Positions 31,092 through 38,126 of a stretch of 64,000 nucleotides of DNA are shown here, in pieces (the stretch's first letter is position 1; every line of letters begins with the position of its first letter). The notes beneath the pieces are model-generated. The model was given only the letters and a program-made list of their open reading frames with translations, ran no database searches and was not told the origin of the DNA. Location: NCBI GenBank assembly GCA_022825135.1, contig JAJDYN010000032.1:1-64000 (forward strand). Direction: 5' to 3'. Made by a program: the position numbers and the translations under genes. Origin of the DNA: Gemmatimonadota bacterium (lineage in GTDB: Bacteria > Gemmatimonadota > Gemmatimonadetes > Longimicrobiales > Gaopeijiaceae).

Positions 31092-32006
31092 ATGGAAACC
31101 GTCCGCATCCCCAACCAGGCGACCTACTCGCCCATCTCGCTGACCGACCTGATGGTCGCGGCGCCGCTCGCTTCGCGCATCCTCCTCGGGGCGACACCCC
31201 CGGGACGCGCGCTCCAGGCCGTGGCGCTGGGCGCCTACGCGGGCAGCGTGGCGGTCGACTGGTTCGCCCGGCGCAACGTGCGCGCCATCGACTTCCTCGA
31301 CACCTTCGGGGCGGATGTAAAGCATCTCACGCCCATGCCCGACGAGGAGCGCGAGCGCGAGGTCGAATGGCTGACGGAGCGCGTGAACGACGAGTACACC
31401 GCCGAGCGCATCCCGCGGGCGGAACTCGCGCGCCGGATCAACCGGCACCTGACCGACTTCATCGCCGGCACCACCAACCAGCGCGTCGAGACCAGCTCGG
31501 AAATACGTCAGTTCACGCTTGCGGGACTCGTCTTCCCCTTCGCGCTCGGCACCTGCGACATCTTCTCGGGCGACGTGTCCATCCTCCGGGACGCCGGGGT
31601 GTTCGAACCGCACATCATCGCGCACGAGTTCTCGCACCGGAAGGGATACCTGAAGGAGCTGCACGCGCAGGTGCTGGGATACCTGGCGATGGTCGGCTCG
31701 GGAGAGGCGGTGCTGGTGCAGTCGGCACGCTGCGAGCGGCTCCACCGCAATCTCTGGGTGCTGGCGGACCGCGATCCGGTGCGCTACCGGACGATGATCG
31801 AGGAGGGAGCGCTGCGCGAGGAACTGCGGGACGACTTCATGGCGCTGCACCCCGAGGATGGACCCGCCGAGGGAACGATGGCGAATCTGATGCGGCGCCT
31901 CTACGACGAGCGCATGAAGCTCACCGGCCAGAACGGACTCTCGGACTACGACGAAGGCTTCACGAACTTCCTGTACACGAGTGAGAGAAGGGCTGCGGAG
32001 GCGTAG
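31092..32006 (+). CDS. Putative membrane-associated zinc metalloprotease (DUF3810-like)
   Basis: A 304-residue protein with a hydrophobic N-terminal region (residues about 15-58, LMVAAPLASRILLGATPPGR and LGAYAGSVAVDWF). A zinc-protease-like motif HEFSHRKGYLKELHAQVLGYLA near residues 178-200 contains HExxH and a later Glu, arranged as in DUF3810. No classical signal peptide is seen. ATG 31092 has GGGAGG two bases upstream. It is divergent from metH and 4 bases from the DUF1028 gene, so the two are probably co-transcribed. The family call is from motif spacing only; activity is not known. Confidence 0.6.
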   Translation: METVRIPNQATYSPISLTDLMVAAPLASRILLGATPPGRALQAVALGAYAGSVAVDWFARRNVRAIDFLDTFGADVKHLTPMPDEEREREVEWLTERVNDEYTAERIPRAELARRINRHLTDFIAGTTNQRVETSSEIRQFTLAGLVFPFALGTCDIFSGDVSILRDAGVFEPHIIAHEFSHRKGYLKELHAQVLGYLAMVGSGEAVLVQSARCERLHRNLWVLADRDPVRYRTMIEEGALREELRDDFMALHPEDGPAEGTMANLMRRLYDERMKLTGQNGLSDYDEGFTNFLYTSERRAAEA

Positions 32007-32010
32007 GACA

Positions 32011-32790
32011 ATGACTGGCGATCACAGGGTATGCGGGATGGTGTTCTTCTTGGCGGTCTTCGCGCTCGGACCAGTTGCAGGCGTGCTCCACGCCCAGGCA
32101 TCCGGGGCCGGCGCGGAGTGGGATCCGGTCGGGACCTTCTCGATCGTAGGGTACGACCCGGAGACCACGGAGATCGGGGTGGCGGTCCAGTCGCGTGTGT
32201 TCAGCGTGGGCAACGGCGTCATCTGGGGCGAGGCCGGGGTGGGGGTGGTGGCTACCCAGGCGGTGGTCGACGTGAGCTACGGGCCGCAGGCGCTCGCGCT
32301 CCTGCGCGAGGGGTATTCCCCCGCCGAGGTGGTGGAACGCGTCCTGGCCGCCGACCCGAATCCCGACCCGGAGCGGTGGAGCATCGAGGGCCGCCAGTTC
32401 TCGGTGATGAACGCCCGCGGAGAAGTGGCGACCCATACCGGCCCGCGCGCCAGCGACTGGGCGGGACACCGCGTCGGCCGCTACACCTCCGCGCAGGGCA
32501 ACATCCTGGCCGGCCCGGCGGTGGTGGACGACATGGTGACCGCCTTCGAGAACACCTCCGGCCACCTGTCGCAGCGCCTGGTGGCGGCCCTCGAGGCCGG
32601 TCAGGCGGCGGGCGGGGACACCCGCGGCATGCAGTCCGCCGCCCTGCTGATCGTCAGGGAGGACGGCGGGGTGTGGCTCAACAACGACGTCGTGCTGCGG
32701 CTCCAGGTCGACGACCACGCGGAGCCCATCGCGGAGCTCCGCCGGCTGGTGGAGATGGCGGCGGAGCGGCGGGCGCGGCGGCGGCGGTAG
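32011..32790 (+). CDS. Exported DUF1028 family protein
   Basis: A 259-residue protein with a signal peptide (MVFFLAVFALGPVAGVLHAQ). The body matches the DUF1028 family: GTFSIVGYDPETTEIGVAVQ, VGNGVIWGEAGVGVVATQAV, GNILAGPAVVDDM, and QSAALLIVREDGGVW. The family adopts an Ntn-hydrolase-like fold and has been linked to peptidoglycan or metabolite hydrolysis, but its reaction is not settled. ATG 32011 has GGAGG upstream. It is convergent with the M29-like gene, with only 5 bases between stops. Confidence 0.88.
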   Translation: MTGDHRVCGMVFFLAVFALGPVAGVLHAQASGAGAEWDPVGTFSIVGYDPETTEIGVAVQSRVFSVGNGVIWGEAGVGVVATQAVVDVSYGPQALALLREGYSPAEVVERVLAADPNPDPERWSIEGRQFSVMNARGEVATHTGPRASDWAGHRVGRYTSAQGNILAGPAVVDDMVTAFENTSGHLSQRLVAALEAGQAAGGDTRGMQSAALLIVREDGGVWLNNDVVLRLQVDDHAEPIAELRRLVEMAAERRARRRR

Positions 32791-32795
32791 ATGGG

Positions 32796-34022
32796 CTACC
32801 GCCCCTCCACCAGCCTTCCACCCTCCACCCAGACCTCGTCTCCCACCGTCACCGTCGCGTCCGCGAAGAAGTTCCAGCGCACGTAGCCGCCTCCCACCGA
32901 CCCGCCCAGCTCGGTGTTGTCGCCCAATGACAGCCTCACCACGGCGTCCCCGTAGCCATAGTACGGGATCCACTCCTCGCCCTCGGGAATCGCCAGCAGC
33001 GGGTTGAACCCCACCCCCAGCTCGCGGAAGGTCCGGCCGGCCTCCCCGGCTTCCTCGATCTCGCGCACCACCCCGTCACGCCCGGCATCGGCCTCCACCT
33101 CCACCACGCGGCCTTCCTCGAAGTGCAGCACCACGCCTTCCGCGCGTTCACCGCCCCACTGCGCCGGAGGGAAGGCGATCCTGCCCACCACCGATTCCAG
33201 CACCGGCAGCACCCTCGCCGCGCCTGCCGGAATCTCCACCTCGCGATCGATCAGGTTGCGCGCACGTACCGCACGCGCACCCGACGCGTCCCCGTCCTGA
33301 CGCGTCACCGGTCCGTCGTCCACAAGGAAGGTGATGTCGGTACCCGCGGGCGTCGTCACCCGCACGGGCCCGCTCGTGAGCGCCGCCTCGAAGGCCGCGA
33401 GCGCGTCGGCGAGGGCAGGGTAGTCGGTGTCCAGCACCGCGGTCTGGTAGACGCGATCCACCCGGTCGTCGACGGCAAGCTCCTCCATCTCGAAGGAAGT
33501 GGCGCCCGCCCAGTGGAAGTGAACGGTCCGCCCGCGTCCGCCCCGCAGCACGTCCTGCAGCGCGCGGTACACGTCGTTGTCCAGCGTCGGGTCCGCCGCG
33601 GCACCCGGGAGCTTGACCGCGACGTCCACCGTGGCGAGCGGCTCCGCCCACCCCTCGGGCGCAGTACCCAGGGAAGCCGCGAACTCCGCAGGCCGACCTG
33701 CATCCAGGTCCGCCCCCGCATCCGGCTCACCCACCGCAAGCACCGCGCCGCGTACATCCACCGCGCCCATATCCACCCCGCCCGCCGCCCTCACGCCGGC
33801 GCGCAGCAACGGCACGATCACGTCCCAGCGGCTGCCGCCCTCCCCGACCAGCAGGACGCGTTCACCAGGCTGCAGGTCCATCCTCGCGAGCAGGGTCGCC
33901 GAGAGGGCTTTGAAGTCGAGGACTTCGCCGCCGCCGGCGTCGCTGCCGCTCTCCGGCGCGCACGCCGAGAGCGCGGGGATCAGAAAGATCGCCATGGTCA
34001 GGCCTGCTCTGCGAAGTGACAT
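32796..34022 (-). CDS. Exported M29-type aminopeptidase-like lipoprotein
   Basis: A 408-residue protein with a lipoprotein signal (LTMAIFLIPALSACAP, Cys about residue 20). The body resembles aminopeptidase T (M29): GERVLLVGEGG near residue 55, TTPAGTDITFLVDDG near 232, and the C-terminal RELGVGFNPLL followed by AVVRLSLGDN and GGSVGGGYVRWNF, where M29 enzymes carry metal ligands. Some ligand positions seem altered (Asn/Tyr in place of Glu/His), so activity is uncertain. ATG 34022 is chosen because it gives a clean signal peptide; a longer frame reaches 34487 without coding support. Confidence 0.65.
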   Translation of the reverse strand: MSLRRAGLTMAIFLIPALSACAPESGSDAGGGEVLDFKALSATLLARMDLQPGERVLLVGEGGSRWDVIVPLLRAGVRAAGGVDMGAVDVRGAVLAVGEPDAGADLDAGRPAEFAASLGTAPEGWAEPLATVDVAVKLPGAAADPTLDNDVYRALQDVLRGGRGRTVHFHWAGATSFEMEELAVDDRVDRVYQTAVLDTDYPALADALAAFEAALTSGPVRVTTPAGTDITFLVDDGPVTRQDGDASGARAVRARNLIDREVEIPAGAARVLPVLESVVGRIAFPPAQWGGERAEGVVLHFEEGRVVEVEADAGRDGVVREIEEAGEAGRTFRELGVGFNPLLAIPEGEEWIPYYGYGDAVVRLSLGDNTELGGSVGGGYVRWNFFADATVTVGDEVWVEGGRLVEGR

Positions 34023-34294
34023 CTTGTCTACATCCCTTGTCGTTAGGGCCGGGAACTTCGTCCTTGGGACCAGATCTTCGTGGACCCGGAATCCAGCTAC
34101 ATCCCCGCCCACGACTACGGGATGGATAATGTGGCGACTCCCCATGGGCCGAAAAGGGAAGCTCGACGCAGCCCGCCAGCATCCGGGTGCCGGGGAAGCC
34201 ACCGTTGGCGTTCTGGCGGCGGGGCCGCCGCTGCACGAAGTTTCAACCGTGCAGATCGTGCGGCCCATCATTGAGAGGGGAATCGAACCGGCCA
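34023..34294. other. Intergenic region upstream of nucleotidyltransferase cassette
   Basis: About 270 bases with no supported gene. It is visibly less GC-rich than its neighbours and holds short overlapping frames in all plus-strand phases, none with a good ribosome site. It separates the M29-like lipoprotein gene from the nucleotidyltransferase-like cassette and may contain that cassette's promoter. Confidence 0.35.
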
Positions 34295-34845
34295 ATGTCC
34301 CGTCCTCCTGCCGGCGCCGACAAAGTCCGAGCCCTGATGCGCCTGTTGGGAAGAGCGGCGCGCAGCGAGGGCACCATCTACCTCGTCGGTGGTGCTTCGG
34401 CGGTACTGGTGGGATGGAGGGAGACCACGGTCGACATCGACATGAAGCTCGATCCCGAGCCGCGCGGCGTCTTCGAGGCGATCGCACGGGCGAAGGAGCA
34501 GTTGAAGGTCAACGTCGAGCTCGCGGCGCCGACGACTTCATTCCAGCCCTGCCTGGATGGAGAGACCGGAGCTCCTTCATCGTTCGCCATGGGCCAGTGT
34601 CCTATCGCCATTACGATTTCCACGCCCAGGCTCTCGCCAAGATCGAGCGCGGGCATGAACTCGATCTCATGGATGTCGGCGAGATGGCCCGCCTCGGTCT
34701 GGTGCGAGTCGACCGACTGCGTGACCTGTTCGATGCAATCGAACCCGAACTGCCGCGCTATCCTGCTCTCGATCCGCAGTCGTTCCGCCGCAAGGTGGAG
34801 CGCGTCCTGAACGAAGTCGGTCCTTCGGCTCCGGGGGTTCCATGA
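34295..34845 (+). pseudogene. Nucleotidyltransferase-like protein (DUF6036-type), frameshifted
   Basis: The first half reads from ATG 34295 in one frame (YLVGGASAVLVGWRETTVDI, containing the GG and DxD features of the nucleotidyltransferase fold). The second half continues in the -1 frame (DDFIPALPGWRDRSSFIVRH, then YRHYDFHAQALAKIERGHEL to the TGA at 34843-34845). The frame must change near 34536, within GCGGCGCCGACGAC; restoring one G (CCG-GAC-GAC) would give a continuous protein of about 183 residues with family-like LAAPDDFIP. This is either a true single-base deletion or a sequencing error. The next gene starts at the overlapping ATGA, so a two-gene cassette is likely. Confidence 0.7.
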
Positions 34846-35249
34846 CTCCCGTGACTTCCGGTCCCATGCCTGCTGGGCGGCACTCCGGGGTAGCCGAGAC
34901 TTCCTCCGAGGCGCGGACGGCGGCCGTGCCCCGGGACCTGCCGGGCGCGGACCTGGTGTCGGCTGGCATCGAGGCTCTGCGGCGCGGCGAGCGCACGGTG
35001 GAGGCGCTGCTCGTCATGGTGGGAGCGCGACGCATGCGCGCCGCCGGGCTGGACATTCCGCCCGGCTTGCCGCTGGGCCGATACCCCGAGCACGCGTTGT
35101 ACGTGGCCGTCGCCGCCACCCATCCCCAGGACGCGCATTCCCGCTACAACGCCCTCGTTCGCCGCTTGGTCAGCTTCGAGCGCGCGCTGGAGTCCCTCTA
35201 TTCGTCGGCGAACCCACAGCGCGTAGTACTACGCGGCGACGCCCCATGA
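34842..35249 (+). CDS. Hypothetical protein, partner of nucleotidyltransferase-like gene
   Basis: A 135-residue, mostly helical protein with a Ser/Thr/Ala-rich start and a compact body (LVSAGIEALRRGERTVEALL, ARRMRAAGLDIPPGLPLGRY, and the motif HSRYNALVRRLVSFERALES). There is no signal peptide or membrane segment, and I do not recognise the family. Its ATG at 34842 overlaps the stop of the nucleotidyltransferase-like frame (ATGA), indicating translational coupling and a shared job, possibly as a toxin-antitoxin-like pair. The codon usage looks less GC-biased than in the flanking peptidase genes. Confidence 0.65.
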   Translation: MTPVTSGPMPAGRHSGVAETSSEARTAAVPRDLPGADLVSAGIEALRRGERTVEALLVMVGARRMRAAGLDIPPGLPLGRYPEHALYVAVAATHPQDAHSRYNALVRRLVSFERALESLYSSANPQRVVLRGDAP

Positions 35250-35292
35250 TACTACTGCGTATCAAGCCTCCTCTCAGTTCCGCCGCAGGCCA

Positions 35293-37569
35293 CTACCCGC
35301 CGGCCCGCTCGATCATCGCCGCCACCGCCCGCATGCGCGCCGCCAGGTCCCGCACCGCCGCCACGTACACCCGCTCCCATCCCGGCAGGTCGGCCCGGTC
35401 GTCGGTCTCCAGCTCGTACCGCAGCCCCGGCAGCATCCACGACGCGTACCCGCTGAAGGGGTCGGGCGAGACGTAGATCGAGCGGCTCCACGGGCGCCCC
35501 TGGAGCCCGCGGTCGTTCAGCCACGCCTTCTCCAGCCCGATCAGCGCCCGGTTCACGGCCTCGGCGGCGGCCGGGTCGACGTCCCCGGACGCGATCCAGA
35601 GGTCGCGCGCGGCCACGAGTTCGGCGGCGGCTTCGTCCAGTTCGCGCGTCGACTCGGCGAGGGCGGAGAAGTCCACGCGCAGCCCTCGTGCCCCGGCCAC
35701 GTCGTTCAGAGTGCCCACGTGGGTGCGGGTGTCGGAGGCGTAGCGGGCCACATCGTACGGGAGCACGTCGGCGTTGGCGAAGCGCAGCGCGAGGATGCCG
35801 TCCGCGCGCGCGATCATCGGTCCGTAGACGAATTCGGTGTCTCCGAACCGCTCGTACCAGGCGAAGTTGTCGTAGTTGGAGTGGTACACTCCGCCGGGAT
35901 TCCCCGACGAGAGCGCCCCGGACGGCACGCCGGCGTGCGTGTAGAAGCCGACGTGGTCCGACCCGCCGCCCAGGTTGCCCATCGCCGGCTCCTCGGCCCC
36001 GTCGGCGGTGCTCTCGCGCCACCAGTCCAGGATGGTGCCGTCCGCGCCCGGATAGGCCACGCGGCCCACCGCCTCGATGATCGGTCCCTTGAGCGAGGGC
36101 GACGACGACGCGCCGAACCGCCCGCCCGACACCGCGCCGTCGGCGTTGATGTACGCGATCGCGTTGGCCTCCAGCTCCTCGCGGAAGTGCTCCACCCACT
36201 CGGTCGAGCCGATGATGCCGTACTCCTCGGCGTCCCAGTGCGCGATCATGATCGAGCGCCGGGGCCGGCACGCCTCGTCCCGGGCCAGCGCGCCCAGCGC
36301 CTCCGCCAGGGTGAGGAGCATGGCTGTGCCGCCGTTGGGATCGATCGCGCCGAATCCCCAGGGGTCGTAATGCGCGCCCAGAATGAACCACTCGTCGGGG
36401 AACTCACTGCCGCGCAGCGTGCCGACCACGTTGGTCGCGCGGGTCAGCCGGCGCGGCTGGTTGACGCGCACGCGCACGGTGAGATCCGGTCCGCCGGTCA
36501 AGCGGTAGTCGAGCTCCATCCCGGCGGCCCATCCGGGCGGGGTGGCGCGGCCGGTCATGCGCGACAGGATCTCGGTCGCCGCCTCGTAGCCGATGGGGAG
36601 CACGGGGATGGTGTGCAGCGCCACCTCCGACGGGTCGAGGCGCTCCACCTGGATGTCGCCGTCCAGCGGCAGCGCCGGAACGAACGGCGTGAGCGGGTCG
36701 CCCGTCCAGGGAAGGGTGAGCACCGAGCCCCGCTGGATCGTCTGCCCGTTCATCATCGGGCCGTCCGGATAGGCGTCGATATCCGAAAAGCCGGGATCGT
36801 TGAACATGACCACGCCCGCCGCCCCGCGCTCTTCGGCGAACAGCACCTTGTAGCCGCGGAAGTTTCCGCCGTAGCGCGCGATGACGACCTTGCCGGCCAC
36901 CGACACGCCCATGGAGTCGAGTGCCAGGTAGTCCTCGCGCCGCCCGAAGTTGGCGTAGACCACCTCGGCCGTCACGTCGCCGGACCCCGAGTAGGCGTTC
37001 CACCCGTTGAGGAGGTCGGGATGACCCGAAAAGCGGTCCTCCGGGAGCGCGGGTTCACGGTTCGACAGCTGCATGGACACGGGGGTGACGATATGCACCT
37101 CCACGTCGTCGGTGAGTTCGGGCAGGTACACGTCGTACGGGTGGCGCTCGACCTCCAGGCCCGCGCGCTCCATGGCCCCCGCCAGGTACTCGCCAACGCG
37201 CTGCTGGGCTTCCGAGCCGGCGGGGTGGGGGTTTGCGGTGATGGTGCGCAGATGCTCGCGGAACGAATCGCTGCGGGGCAGCTCGAGGAAGCGGGCCTCG
37301 CACACGAGCTGCCCGGCGGCCCGGGCCTCCGTGAAGCCGGTGGGGGAGGGCTCCTGGGACGAGGCGGGCGTCGCGGCGGCGAGCGCGGCCGCGAACATGA
37401 GCGCGGCCGGCGCGGGGAAAGCGAAGGGGCCGTGGACGATGGGACGGGAGGTGGTGGAGCGGCTGGCGTGGAGCATGGGCGTGGTGGGTCCGAGGTGGCG
37501 GATGCGGTGGAAGAGAACGGACGGCGCCCGCGAGGGCTCGTTACTGTCCGTCCCGCCCCCAAACTGCAT
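35293..37569 (-). CDS. Exported M28B metallopeptidase (glutamate carboxypeptidase II-like)
   Basis: A 758-residue protein with the full GCPII/transferrin-receptor order: signal region (FPAPAALMFAAALAAATPASSQ), PA domain (VVYANFGRREDYLAL, GVSVAGKVVIARYGGNFRGY), M28 catalytic domain (H400 and D402 in GAHYDPWG, the Glu pair in HWDAEEYG near 447, GGGSDHVGF, and the final His in VYHSNYDNFAWYE) and a helical dimerisation domain. ATG 37569 overlaps the stop of the upstream small gene (TGATG) and has GAGGG nearby. ATG 37476 would give a more typical short signal peptide. It probably trims C-terminal residues from peptides in the periplasm. Confidence 0.9.
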   Translation of the reverse strand: MQFGGGTDSNEPSRAPSVLFHRIRHLGPTTPMLHASRSTTSRPIVHGPFAFPAPAALMFAAALAAATPASSQEPSPTGFTEARAAGQLVCEARFLELPRSDSFREHLRTITANPHPAGSEAQQRVGEYLAGAMERAGLEVERHPYDVYLPELTDDVEVHIVTPVSMQLSNREPALPEDRFSGHPDLLNGWNAYSGSGDVTAEVVYANFGRREDYLALDSMGVSVAGKVVIARYGGNFRGYKVLFAEERGAAGVVMFNDPGFSDIDAYPDGPMMNGQTIQRGSVLTLPWTGDPLTPFVPALPLDGDIQVERLDPSEVALHTIPVLPIGYEAATEILSRMTGRATPPGWAAGMELDYRLTGGPDLTVRVRVNQPRRLTRATNVVGTLRGSEFPDEWFILGAHYDPWGFGAIDPNGGTAMLLTLAEALGALARDEACRPRRSIMIAHWDAEEYGIIGSTEWVEHFREELEANAIAYINADGAVSGGRFGASSSPSLKGPIIEAVGRVAYPGADGTILDWWRESTADGAEEPAMGNLGGGSDHVGFYTHAGVPSGALSSGNPGGVYHSNYDNFAWYERFGDTEFVYGPMIARADGILALRFANADVLPYDVARYASDTRTHVGTLNDVAGARGLRVDFSALAESTRELDEAAAELVAARDLWIASGDVDPAAAEAVNRALIGLEKAWLNDRGLQGRPWSRSIYVSPDPFSGYASWMLPGLRYELETDDRADLPGWERVYVAAVRDLAARMRAVAAMIERAGG

Positions 37570-37907
37570 CAACCCTCGGGGGCGCCGCCACCTCCGGGGC
37601 CGCGGGGGACGCGCGCGATGCCCTCCGTCTTCTTCGCCACGGCTCTGGGCACCTCGGTCGGGGTTCCGCCTCCCAGCAGCTGTTCCGCGAAGTCGAGGCG
37701 TTCCTCGATCGACCCCAGGTGGTAGGCGATCTCGGTGACGTCGCGGCGGATTCCCTCGAGTTCGGCACGCGTCGGGGCGCCGGTTGCGCTCACTCCCGGA
37801 ATGCGGCGCATGAAGAACTGTGCGAGCAGGATGCCGGCCGCGCCGATCATGCCGCCGGTGACGAAGACGGACACCAGCACGATCAGGATCTCCGGTTCCA
37901 TGCCCAT
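37569..37907 (-). CDS. Small membrane protein with coiled coil
   Basis: A 112-residue protein with one N-terminal membrane helix (ILIVLVSVFVTGGMIGAAGILL), a basic stretch (QFFMRRIPG), a coiled-coil segment (LEGIRRDVTEIAYHLGSIEERLDFAEQLL) and a disordered Gly/Pro tail. The layout is PspB-like but the sequence is not clearly PspB. Start 37907 or 37901 (two ATGs in MGM). It overlaps the M28B peptidase gene by the TGATG junction. A gene with the same layout is found at 52552-52833. Confidence 0.7.
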   Translation of the reverse strand: MGMEPEILIVLVSVFVTGGMIGAAGILLAQFFMRRIPGVSATGAPTRAELEGIRRDVTEIAYHLGSIEERLDFAEQLLGGGTPTEVPRAVAKKTEGIARVPRGPGGGGAPEG

Positions 37908-38126
37908 CCGCCCCGTTCGAGGAAGCCGGCGCCGGCGCCGCGGCTCGAAGCGCCCGCGCGAAACTCGTTTATCGCGTGAACCCGCGGGATGGTTCCCCGA
38001 CCCCCGCCCCCGGGTTCGCCAGGTGAGCCCGCACGCCCTTGCCCCGCTTTCGGCGACGGATTCACTTGTGCACCACCGCCCCCGGGCAGCCGCCGTGTCG
38101 TCCCTCCATCCGAACAGAGCCCTACC

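Noticed and set aside
33577-34294. Plus-strand frame upstream of the nucleotidyltransferase pseudogene
   Set aside because: Antisense to the M29-like gene in its first part; no ribosome site and no family features.
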